Assembly (NCBI GenBank): GCA_029834535.1
Contig: JAQMWT010000582.1
Span: 1 to 26,677, forward strand
Reading direction: 5' to 3'
DNA: 26,677 nt
Source of the DNA: Chrysophaeum taylorii
Taxonomy: Eukaryota; Sar; Pelagophyceae; Pelagomonadales; Pelagomonadaceae
Both the position numbers and the translations under genes were made by a program. Position 1 is the stretch's first letter, and each line of letters begins with the position of its first letter. A model generated the notes under the pieces. It saw only the letters and a program-made list of their open reading frames with translations. It searched no databases and was not told the origin of the DNA. Positions 16,408-24,470 of this stretch are shown piece after piece.

Positions 16408-19400
16408 TGGTTGCCGACGACGCCTGTGCCGCCAACCAAACTCTACTAAATCAGGCACCAAGCCTCACGATGAAACATTTCCCAACATCATCGATACTTT
16501 CACCCAGAGTCGCAGAATTTCTTTGTGCCACTTACACTACAGGAAAGGCACCCACCAAGACTAACTCTCTACACGAATGCAATGGACCCGGCACTGAAAT
16601 GTCCTTAATTGACGGTGGTGCATCTTTTTGCTTCACTCGCACTATACAACACTTTGTTCCCGAGTCCATATGTAGGATTCCCGAACATACCATCCGCATG
16701 GGCAGAGGCACATTAACCAGCCATTTCATTGGTGTCAAGCCTCTGTATTTACAGGCTGCAGGTCTCTCCTCACAGGATATTAAAGATTCCACAGGCTACG
16801 CACTATACTTAGTCTTCTTGGTCGTCCCGCACTTCAGGCCAGGTCTACAGGTTATAGCGACCTCTCAACTGAAAGCTCTGAACGTACAGGCAACAGACCC
16901 CCCGCTGCCGCACGAACCATACTTGTATGAACTTCTGACCAACTCCACGTCAGGTCCTCTCGACTACAGAGAGCTTCTAGGCACGACCGAAGTAATTACC
17001 GCCAATCGCCAAACCAATGGTCTCTTATCTCTGCTATCTCATCCAAAGCAAACATTCCGCGCTGTGATCAGTTTCCACACCGGCACGAAAATGTCCCTCA
17101 AGGATGAACTTACCAACATCACTAAGAAAGTAGCAATAACGCGCTCGCAATCTCACCTCCTCGATTTTGCCAAACTGCAAAACCACTCTGCTTTCCTGAC
17201 GGACTTAATAGGACTGCCGCGTACTTTCGTCCAATATGCATTCATTGGTACAGCGGATCTCTCTGTGCAAGCACAGCCCCCTCCGCTACAAACAGCCATT
17301 ATTGCAGGTGGACTTCACCAAGAGGGTTTCGCCTCTTTTCGCAAACGCTTCGACAAACGCATCATTGTCGTCGCCGCCTGTGAAATAAACCCCATTATGC
17401 GCGCCCGCGCGCAGCAACTGTTCCCGCACGCTCTGCATTATAAGGATCTCAGAAAGCTCACTGCCGCATTGCAAGCCGGCAAAATGCGACTACCTCAACT
17501 TGACCTGGCTGTCTTCACCTTGCCTTGTCAACACCTGAGCGTAATGAAAGACTACGACGGCTATGCCACCCCAGCAACTGCCGACCTCTTCGTCAAAGAA
17601 CAAATTCGATTTGTTCGTTGCACGCTCCCGATATACATCACTGTCGAGAATGTACCACCAAACCCGCAAACCTACCACGAGTACGCCCAGCTCGCAAAGT
17701 GCTATCAAAGCATGGGTTACTTCCGACACTCCGGTGTCTACAATGCCTCCGCCTTTGGCGACGTCATAAGCAAGAACCGCTACCTCGCTGTCTTCGCACG
17801 ACACCCGCTAAACGGCTACAACCTCGAGAAAACCGCTTCTCCCTGGTTAATATCTCCTCCGAGCATGGTCCCCCTCCTGGACCCAAGTCACACTATCCCC
17901 GACGATCTCTGGATAGCCAACCCCGCTCTTCGCGGCACAGTGACCCGCTCCACCTTGGATTATTATCAGCACAAAGCCATTTTCTCATATGCACCCGTCA
18001 ATGCTGCCCAACTCTCGATTTCCGAGAATGCACGCATCTGCCAAATGCTTGCACGCCTGAAGAAGCCCTTCATGGATCTCGGCCTGGACGCCGACGGCAC
18101 CCCCTATGCCTCGATGACCACCATCCAACATCTCTTGGTATTTACACTGCTGCACAATCATTTGTCCCAGCACCCTACTCTCGCCGCCTGGAACACACTT
18201 CGATGCTTTCACGCCTCCGAGTCACAATGTGCTTACCACCTGGATGGAGCCATCCCCGGCTCTGCCGCCACCGCCGTCGCATGTGGCTACTTCCTGCGCG
18301 CATCCCTCACCTTGCATTCACGCCCCCCTCAGATATTGGACTGCTCACACCAACCCGCAGTCTTCTCCCCAACGCACACCTTCTCCCTGGATGTTCTCAA
18401 GGGCACCGCCTTTCTGGTCGTCGCCTACACCAACTCCTTGGGGGCCGCTCACAGCTGCTCGCACCCCTCCACGTGGGTCCACAACATGAATCGCTCGCAT
18501 CCCGCCTTTGCTGCGATCGACCCACAAGGGCGGATAATCCTCGATGACCCCACGGGACTCATAATGTCCGAAGCACGCCCCACCTACGCGGACTATGTTG
18601 GCCACATCGGCGACACACTCCAGAAAAGCACCAAGTGCTACTCGGCCACCGGCTCGTACCCAACCAACGCGAGCTACTCCAACGCACTAGTGCTGATCTC
18701 TCCCGAACACATCGGATACGCGACTCTCAACGAAATCGCAAAGTTTGGATACCACTCTGACCCGGAACCGCTTCGCTTGTTCCGACAGCGCCCGCCGTAC
18801 TTCACGTTTAAGGCACTTGCCAACGCCGTCCCGCACCACATGCTGCAGGCAAAGTACAGCGCTGTCCTCGCACTCCACGAATCGCATCACCACGTGAATC
18901 TTCACATCGAATGGGCAACCATACGCAACGGCATCCCCAGTCCCGGAGACATCGCTCAGGTTGCAGAATTCTTCTTGAACATCTCCAGCCGTCTCTTAGC
19001 AGTGGAGGACCTCCACCTCACCTCCCTCTTCAATGCTGTTGCAGATGCCCACCATGCTGCGATCCGCAAGCCACGCACTTCGAAAAACCTCGAGACGCTA
19101 CTTGCCGAGGCCACAGTCGCTAAAGTCAGAATCGACAAGCGACCCAGCCCCCCTAGCGCTTCGACTGCAGCTCTGCCCCCCTCTCAAAAGCCCGGCACCA
19201 CTCAGCACGCAAAAAGAGTGCTTTTGGTCACTCGCTGGCACCGCATACACCACCAGCAACCCGAGATTCTTCGCCGCACGATTGCCGCTAACGTAACGAA
19301 CCTCCGCCCAGGTGATGATCGGTATCTGCAAGACTGCAGCGAATGCAAGCGCTGTCAATCGCATGTCAGCTTCAGTCATAAGAACGCTTCCTGGTCACAG

Positions 19401-19700
19401 GATGAACTGGCCTACGCTCCTGGCCAACATCTCCACATGGACGTATCCTACCCGAGCATCAGTAAATGCTATGGTGGATTCCGCTACACAATGCACTTCG
19501 TGTGTGTTATTTCGGCACACAAAAGGGTATACTTCCTGAGGAAACTGACGCGGAGGACGCTCTTGCTGGCATCCTCTAGGCTTGGCGACAGCCGCATCCG
19601 GGGGGGGGGGGCGGGGGCGAGAACACGAAAAGAACGCCCCCCCAGCACGAAAGCTTGGCGCTGGGGAGTCGATATCCCCTGCCCTAGGCCTCCCCTATAG
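16404..19700 (+). CDS. Pol, 5' part: retropepsin-like, C5-DNA methyltransferase, pre-integrase and integrase start
   Basis: Frame starts at the ATG overlapping the ORF2 stop and is open from 16329. True element sequence ends at 19578; the last 40 codons come from an inserted TIR element. Residues 66-77 read MSLIDGGASFCF, a retropepsin-like D-x-G-A site with Gly for the usual Ser/Thr, followed by a copia-style VVPHFRPGLQVIATSQL (about 140-157). Residues about 297-820 are a C5 methyltransferase (separate entry). Residues about 941-990 form the pre-integrase zinc finger: H946, H950, C978, C981. D1013 (HMDVSYP) is the first integrase catalytic Asp, followed by GGFRYTMHFV..KRVYFLRK. A frame offset lies near 19530, just before the insertion. 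Type copia is inferred from the integrase style. Confidence 0.85.
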   Translation: MMVADDACAANQTLLNQAPSLTMKHFPTSSILSPRVAEFLCATYTTGKAPTKTNSLHECNGPGTEMSLIDGGASFCFTRTIQHFVPESICRIPEHTIRMGRGTLTSHFIGVKPLYLQAAGLSSQDIKDSTGYALYLVFLVVPHFRPGLQVIATSQLKALNVQATDPPLPHEPYLYELLTNSTSGPLDYRELLGTTEVITANRQTNGLLSLLSHPKQTFRAVISFHTGTKMSLKDELTNITKKVAITRSQSHLLDFAKLQNHSAFLTDLIGLPRTFVQYAFIGTADLSVQAQPPPLQTAIIAGGLHQEGFASFRKRFDKRIIVVAACEINPIMRARAQQLFPHALHYKDLRKLTAALQAGKMRLPQLDLAVFTLPCQHLSVMKDYDGYATPATADLFVKEQIRFVRCTLPIYITVENVPPNPQTYHEYAQLAKCYQSMGYFRHSGVYNASAFGDVISKNRYLAVFARHPLNGYNLEKTASPWLISPPSMVPLLDPSHTIPDDLWIANPALRGTVTRSTLDYYQHKAIFSYAPVNAAQLSISENARICQMLARLKKPFMDLGLDADGTPYASMTTIQHLLVFTLLHNHLSQHPTLAAWNTLRCFHASESQCAYHLDGAIPGSAATAVACGYFLRASLTLHSRPPQILDCSHQPAVFSPTHTFSLDVLKGTAFLVVAYTNSLGAAHSCSHPSTWVHNMNRSHPAFAAIDPQGRIILDDPTGLIMSEARPTYADYVGHIGDTLQKSTKCYSATGSYPTNASYSNALVLISPEHIGYATLNEIAKFGYHSDPEPLRLFRQRPPYFTFKALANAVPHHMLQAKYSAVLALHESHHHVNLHIEWATIRNGIPSPGDIAQVAEFFLNISSRLLAVEDLHLTSLFNAVADAHHAAIRKPRTSKNLETLLAEATVAKVRIDKRPSPPSASTAALPPSQKPGTTQHAKRVLLVTRWHRIHHQQPEILRRTIAANVTNLRPGDDRYLQDCSECKRCQSHVSFSHKNASWSQDELAYAPGQHLHMDVSYPSISKCYGGFRYTMHFVCVISAHKRVYFLRKLTRRTLLLASSRLGDSRIRGGGAGARTRKERPPSTKAWRWGVDIPCPRPPL
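17289..18860 (+). other. C5 cytosine-DNA methyltransferase domain inside the retrotransposon pol
   Basis: All main motifs of the m5C methyltransferase family are readable in order (residues of the frame starting 16404): motif I AIIAGGLHQEGF (298-309, SAM binding); motif II CEINP with E327; motif IV LPCQHLS with catalytic C375; motif VI VENVPP (E415); motif VIII YNASAFGDVISKNRYLAVFA (446-465, R459); motif IX-like ISPEHIGYATLNEIAKFGY (765-783); motif X KALANAVPHHMLQA (803-816). The catalytic Cys, ENV Glu and motif VIII Arg are intact, and there are no stops or frameshifts across the domain. Between VIII and IX lie about 300 residues, much longer than a minimal target-recognition domain. Substrate sequence context (CG or other) cannot be read from this. 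Likely acts on DNA in the nucleus, perhaps on the element's own copies. Confidence 0.88.
18222..18440 (+). other. HxD-containing segment, possible degenerate 2OG-dioxygenase-like fold
   Basis: Residues about 607-680 of pol read SQCAYHLDGAIPG, then AVACGYFLRASLTL, then AVFSPTHTFSLDVLKGTAFLVVAYTN. This order (HxD at 612-614, a G-F/Y strand, then FSP..H......G...LVAYT) resembles double-stranded beta-helix Fe(II)/2-oxoglutarate dioxygenases, and domains I recall in dinoflagellate polyproteins. The distal His position is shifted and the Arg expected near the last strand is not seen, so activity is doubtful. It may simply be part of the methyltransferase target-recognition region. Confidence 0.3.
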
Positions 19701-20416
19701 CGCGGAGGGATCGCCCCCCTAGGACGACGGGCACCGCAGCACCTGAGTGGCTCTACAATGTAGGCTACAGTTTGGCAGGGAAATTGGGTTTCGAGGGGGG
19801 TCTTTGGCGACGCTGAATGGGTCGCAAGGAATGTGGCGGCCTCATGGTGCGTCTCAGAGGTCCATGAGGTAGTCGCGGAGGTTCTCCTCTGGAGCTGGGC
19901 TCTCATCCTCCTCCTCATGGAGGGCGGGCTCGTCGACGGAGTCTGGCTCGTCGGCCTCGCCATGTTCGCGGGGGGCGGTTCGTTGTCGTCATCATCGTCG
20001 TCTTGAGGACAGGGCGCACAATATCCCGACAAGTTTTACGGCTCGGAGTCGCGCGTATGGCTAAGCCACTGTGATTTTCCTGCAGCCGCGCCTCCTCTTG
20101 TCCGGTTCTTTTAACGCCTATGCCCGCGACGAGCGCGAGGCTAGCAGAGGCGCTCCCTCCCGGCCGAGTCGCCGGCACCCAGTCCGTGGCCGTCCGTAAT
20201 TCTATAGCTCTGCTGACCACCTGGGCGCTCGGCAAGCATTCGAGGCCTCTTCTAGAGTGCGTGCGCGGTGGTCAGACAACCCCCTAGCACGAAACTTTCG
20301 TGCTAGGAGGTCGCAGACTCCCCCCCGGGCACAAAACTTTAGCGCTGGGGGGTGGCGGCCCCTCGCCCAGCAAAACGCTGTTCTCGCGCCCCCTCGGATG
20401 CGGCTGTCGCCAAGCC
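19579..20416. mobile_element. 838-bp TIR DNA transposon inserted in the integrase
   Basis: Perfect 21-bp terminal inverted repeats, 19579-19599 (starting GGCTTGGCGACAGCC) and 20396-20416 (ending GGCTGTCGCCAAGCC), are flanked by the 3-bp direct repeat CTA (19576-19578 and 20417-20419). The 5' TIR is followed by a 12-base G-run. The interior is GC-rich with palindromic modules. On the minus strand an acidic stretch with a stop after RDYLMDL (about 19960-19855) could be the tail of a lost transposase; that is a weak guess. A 3-bp duplication fits PIF/Harbinger or CACTA-type superfamilies, but the CTA site and termini do not settle which. Downstream open reading from 20352 uses a GTG inside this element and is not a real start. 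Confidence 0.88.
20283..20307. repeat. Near-perfect palindrome inside the TIR element
   Basis: CCTAGCACGAAA, one C, then TTTCGTGCTAGG: a 12-bp stem with a one-base centre. Related imperfect modules are CCCAGCACGAAAGC..GGCGCTGGG at 19641-19664 and CCCGGGCACAAAACTTTAGCGCTGGG near 20324-20350. Confidence 0.85.
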
Positions 20417-20419
20417 CTA

Positions 20420-21473
20420 CGTGGTCAACGTGATTAAGGTCGAATTCGATGTAAGTGTGAAAATCATCTCATCTGATGCCTTTTCCACATTCCGCTCCGA
20501 AGCCTTCCACCCGCTCAAGGTGCAACTTGGTATCCAGTTTCAAATCATTGGTCGCCATCTACGCCAGCGGCACTTAGCGGAAGACATCATCGAAGAAAAT
20601 ACTCGAGGCACTGTCGTTCGCCTCCTTAATCTGCGCAGCGTAGGCATTAAAGGAAAGCCAATTTTCGCCGAGTATTACCACCCGTTTGCTCTGCTGCATA
20701 AGATCCAAGCAGACAATCAGCGCTCTCATGGATTGCCCTCGCGCACTCACATGCCCTGCACCGTCCCCAGGCGCATTATGTCATCTACGGCGCCACTCTT
20801 GAAGCTCCTCCCCTTTGGCGAACCTGTCACATTCGTATACCCGCGAAGCAAAAAACTGGAACCCGCCAGCGTCTCCGCCTCTTATTTCCATAGCAACAAC
20901 TATCTACCGAATCTCCCTGGTACGGACCGATTTATCCGCGATGTTCACAGCTCTATCCTGCTTGTACATCAAGGGCGATATGGGAAAATCGTCACCTCGA
21001 ACGACTTCCACGTTGATGCGGACATGGTAGTCAATCGCAACAAGGAAATTGAGCGGATTAAAGCACAGGCGCAGTTTCCAGCAGAAGCACGGCAAGAGGA
21101 CCCGCTCCCAGCTATAAGCGACCAGTCAATGCCGGAACTTAGACCGGAGTCGCAAAATGAGGGCGAGACTCATGATAACAACCATGATGACGAACCCGAT
21201 GACGAAGACAAGAATAAGGAACCAGATCAAACCTCTGCTACTGGTCCAAGTCCCGTCAGCGACGAGACACCTGAACAGGACTTTTCGTTCCTCAACAGGC
21301 CACCTCCGCCGGATGGAAGCATTCCGATGCCCAAGCGAAAAGATCGCTTAGAGGTTGTTCTCGACGATTCAGGTTTTACTCCAGTCTTTGTGCATCGCAA
21401 CCAGAGTGACAAACTCAAGGCAAATTCAAGGACGAGCGCGGATTCCGCATTCCCAAAGATCAACTATACATAG
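20420..21473 (+). pseudogene. Pol, 3' part: integrase second half and post-integrase linker
   Basis: Continuation of the integrase after the TIR element. D at 20475-20477 (SSDAFSTF, equivalent of the DNGxEF site) and E at 20592-20597 (IIEENTRG) supply the second and third catalytic acids of the DDE triad, about 38 residues apart. YGKIVTSNDFHVDADM (about 20976-21024) corresponds to the copia post-integrase SRDVxFDE-type patch. Then comes an acidic linker (DDEPDDEDKNKEPD) and a basic patch. The frame stops at 21471-21473, but a neighbouring frame reads on from about 21425, so a one-base loss there is likely. Confidence 0.75.
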
Positions 21474-22079
21474 TGAAATGTGCTGACGATGGACAACTAT
21501 TCACCAGACGCATTATCGCATCAGAGTATGGTCGCAACTGCAAATACCAGCAGGAGCAACCCACGGCTCGCGCCACAGCCAACATGTCCAGCAACGTTGA
21601 TGTTTCTTATCAGTGTCAGCGCTCTGCATCAAGGCCATGCCGCCTGCATCGCATCCGATCTTAACCTTAGAAGGGACGCTAAGCCACCAGATGATGTCCC
21701 GATAGGATGCCTCCTCGCAAATACCACCCAAGACTATGGTATCATGGGCGGCACTGCACTGGATCTGCAGAGAGAAACCGACGCAGAACTCCTGCACGTC
21801 AACTTCCCAAAGAAGCCATACCATTCGTCTGTTCTGGTCGATCACCTGGACAACGGCAATTCTGTTCTCGAGAATTATGTGTGCCATGACGAATTGTCAC
21901 CGGCAGAGTACTATGCGCGTCAATGGTGCAGAGCATTGGCAAGCAGTGGTAAGTCACCTGGGAAACCATCCCGTCTCATCATGAACGTCTGGAAGCATTT
22001 AATTCGGGGAATGAAAAGGTATGTTCCCTGTATCCTCAGAAAACGACAGGCGGCATCTAGAACTACACGAGAAAGGTAA
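21425..22079 (+). pseudogene. Pol, frameshifted tail before the missing RT
   Basis: Coding-like sequence continues first in the frame through KCADDGQLFTRRIIASEYGR (21474-21533) and then, after a second shift somewhere in 21600-21670, in the frame through GIMGGTALDLQRETDAELLHVNF and SPAEYYARQWCRALASSGK to a stop at 22077-22079. No RT motif is reached. The end AAAAGGTATGTT near 22015-22026 looks like a splice donor, but that may be chance. The assignment rests on continuity with the integrase frame. Confidence 0.5.
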
Positions 22080-23570
22080 AGTGTGTAGTGCTACATACCT
22101 CGGGGCGCGCTAGACCATGATGATGAGCGTAGGCACAAATCAGAGGACTATTTGATTGTGTATGAAGGAAGAATAAGGGTAAGGAAGAGATCACGTTCTC
22201 AGCGGACGGATAAGGGTAAGATGCAGCAGATTTCTCTGCACCCCCTCGAGATGTCTTAAGCGCAAGGTGCGACTGTAGAGCATCTCTTGAGAAAGATGAT
22301 GATGAAGAAAAAGGAAGGAATACAGTCTTGATGGTCACAGAGGTCACATACGAAGCATCAAGAGTATAGAAGGGTCTTAGGACTTGGACTTGGACTTTGT
22401 GGAGCTGAGAGTCGATTTGACCCTTTTTTTTTGAACAGAACATTAAGAAACACAGATACAACCGAGAGTGTGTTAGGATTATCAATCATCGTCAGCTTCT
22501 GCTGTAAGGTGGTGAACACCAATAGCTGAATGATGTGGTGCCAAGAGAAGGGTGAGTGCAAGTAGAGCATTCAGTATGGATGGCGACATAGAATCTAGTT
22601 GAAAGGTGTCCAGTTGGTTTCCCAAAAAGGTTGGACTTGGCGAACGAAGATATAAGAGTCTTCAGATTCACATGAGAGCGGACGGAATGCTCTGAAGCAT
22701 GAGAGCAACTTGTCACGTAGATGAAGGAGGTGATCGTCCGGGGAGGAGTGGTTGGTAGCATGTTGGTCATGAGCGGTGAGTGTTAAGCGAGACAACAGCT
22801 CTGTGATCTTGTACAGTGTATAAGTAACACGTGGGTGTTGGCTGTAGGAGGGAAGAGCCGGTTCTCCACGGAGGTGATTGAAGCAACGGCAGCCTCGGTA
22901 ATATAGATTCGAAGAGTTTCCTGGAGTTGGTCGACTTGTTGGCACAAGACGTCGAAATCAGCAAGCGAAGCAGAAGGCGTAGGTAACGATGGCGATGATA
23001 TCTCCAGAGTAGTGTCTAGCGTGGAGTGTGAGTAGTTTAACGACGTTTCGGTCAACGTTAAAAAAAAAGGGATGCAGGAAGCCTTAATGTTCTGCCTGAG
23101 CATAAGTGTGGCCGAACATTACATGCCGGCGTGATAGCGGTTCTGTATCATCAGAGGATGATGCGTAGTCGTCAAGATGTTGTACAAGCGATCGAGCAAC
23201 AGTAGTAATCAAATGCTGAATGGATGGCTTGTATAGCCTGAGCTGTGCGACTCTGTGTTCGAACGCGAGTCACAAGTAAACTGATCGGTGTTGTGATAAT
23301 GGGGATGTGACCATTCTTCTTATGGTCGTCCGTGTTGAGGTGACTCCGCACTTCAGTGGGGAGTTCACGAGGTGTTTGTGCCTTGGAACTGTACGTGGTC
23401 GAGACTAGGAAAGTCGGTTGTCTACGATCATTTAGGCACTGCGTAAGAAAAAAAGGAAAGCGACAAAATGAGACGTTCGCGTTTGGGGCATCTGTAGCAG
23501 CCAATAGAAGCAATAGCAGGAGCAGCTTCCCAAAGTATAGTAATGGGTAAGCGCATGGATATGAATGTGG
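22080..23570. other. Non-coding or decayed end of the minus-strand copia element
   Basis: No intact gene. Only short minus-strand frames occur; the one starting at 23103 (SLNYSHSTLDTT..PSASLADFDVLCQQVDQLQETL) resembles the segment upstream of RT in the minus element (SASLADLEEYLLVCTEF and TATSLNYNSP), with the two motifs in the opposite order. The region may be the 3' untranslated part, LTR or a decayed second gag. I could not find a TG..CA LTR pair. Confidence 0.4.
23035..23054 (+). repeat. 20-bp dispersed motif, copy 1
   Basis: AGTTTAACGACGTTTCGGTC. Near-identical 20-mers occur at 23848-23867 and 25745-25764, all in the same orientation within the minus-strand element. Confidence 0.75.
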
Positions 23571-23717
23571 TCAGGTAAGGAGAGAGATTCCTCGCTCGTA
23601 AGCAGCATAGTCAATACTGAGGCCGTCCTGGAACGTCGTCAGCGACTGAGGTGAGATATGCACGGCTAGTGTCGGTGCAAACGCAGCAGACAGTGTGGTA
23701 GCAGTTGTAGCAGTCAT
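23571..23717 (-). pseudogene. Short gag-like frame 3' of RNase H
   Basis: The ATG at 23717 on the minus strand opens a 48-codon frame, Thr/Ala-rich at the start and then HISPQSLTTFQDGLSIDYAAYERGISLLT, ending at 23571. The composition resembles a copia Gag N-terminus, and it lies just downstream of RNase H, so it could be the start of a second, decayed element of the same family in tandem. This is inference. Confidence 0.25.
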
Positions 23718-23847
23718 GGTTCGTTGCTTTTGCGACAACCTGGGGGAAGGTTCGGCCGTGGAGAGCGAGAAAGGACTGTCCTTCAACCGACTAGTGAGAT
23801 GCCGCCGCGTACAACAATTTGTGGCAAAAGAAGGTAAGGCCAGGGCT

Positions 23848-23867
23848 AGTTTAACGACGTTGCGGTC
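23848..23867 (+). repeat. 20-bp dispersed motif, copy 2
   Basis: AGTTTAACGACGTTGCGGTC, 18 bp beyond the RNase H stop (in minus-strand direction). One mismatch to copy 1 and one to copy 3. Confidence 0.75.
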
Positions 23868-23884
23868 ACTAGAGTTAGGCATCT

Positions 23885-24465
23885 TCAATCCTGTAAAGGC
23901 TTGTCGTCAGAAGCATGATGCATACCGAGTAGAGAACGAAAAGTGGAGAACTCAGCAGCAAGTGGCTTTGTAAAACCATCCGCCACGTTCAGCTTGCCGG
24001 GAACATGATGGACTCGTATTTTCTGTAGCGAGATGTACTCACGGATTTTAAACCATCTGGTCGACAGTGCCTTGGATCGAGAGGACCCATCTGGGTTATT
24101 AGAGGTGTGAACAGCGGCAGCATTGTCAGACAAGAGAGGCTTCTGATGAAGCGCATATCTTCAGCAATTGGGTTGTCATTGTCATCGAAGTCAACAGGGT
24201 CAGCGGTGTTCTCACCATTAGCATTGTTGACGTAGAAGGTGGGGTTGACGACAAAGGAGAGTTCCAACAGCAGCTTGCGTAGCCAAACAGCTTCATCAGC
24301 ACAAATACTGAGGGCAATCAACTCAGCTTCGTGAGTTGAGCAGGAGACAATCGGTTGAAGTTTGCTTTTCCAACCAATAAGGCAGTTGAAAAGATAGAAG
24401 ACAAACCCGGTGGTAGATTTCCTATCTTCCTGTGCTAAGGAAGGGGCGTTGTCAGCGTCAACCAT
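23885..24465 (-). pseudogene. Copia RNase H, frameshifted
   Basis: Minus strand. The part from 24465 reads MVDADNAPSLAQEDRKSTTGFVF..KLQPIVSCSTHEAELIALS, the copia RNase H core with the DAD and HEAEL acids. After a frame change near 24130 it continues SDNAAAVHTSNNPDGSSRSKALSTRWFKIREYIS..VHHVPGKLNVADGFTKPL to the stop at 23885. A first frame offset separates it from RT (RT stops at 24471), so at least two shifts break the RT-RNase H polypeptide. Confidence 0.85.
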
Positions 24466-24470
24466 GGCAA

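Larger units (their letters stand above)
14246..22079 (+). mobile_element. Copia-type retrotransposon carrying a cytosine DNA methyltransferase (3' truncated, interrupted)
   Basis: Coding remains of one plus-strand element: gag-like ORF1, acidic ORF2, and pol with retropepsin-like site, C5-methyltransferase, HHCC pre-integrase and DDE integrase. Domain order (integrase first) and the GGFRYTMHFVCVISAHKRVYFLRK core are copia-like. No RT or RNase H follows in this orientation, and after about 22080 a minus-strand element occupies the window, so the 3' half is missing or displaced. I could not delimit LTRs; the 5' one may lie between about 12900 and 14170. The integrase is split by a TIR element, and there are further frame offsets near 19530, 21425 and 21600-21670, so this copy is dead as a whole even though its methyltransferase region is intact. 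Confidence 0.85.

Noticed and set aside
19484..20235. Minus-strand frames in the 838-bp TIR element as a transposase gene
   Set aside because: They are low-complexity, cross the TIR boundary and change frame. Only a weak acidic tail ending RDYLMDL hints at a former transposase.
20352..20419. Gene start at 20352 for the integrase 3' part
   Set aside because: The codon is GTG and lies inside the inserted TIR element; only sequence from 20420 belongs to pol.
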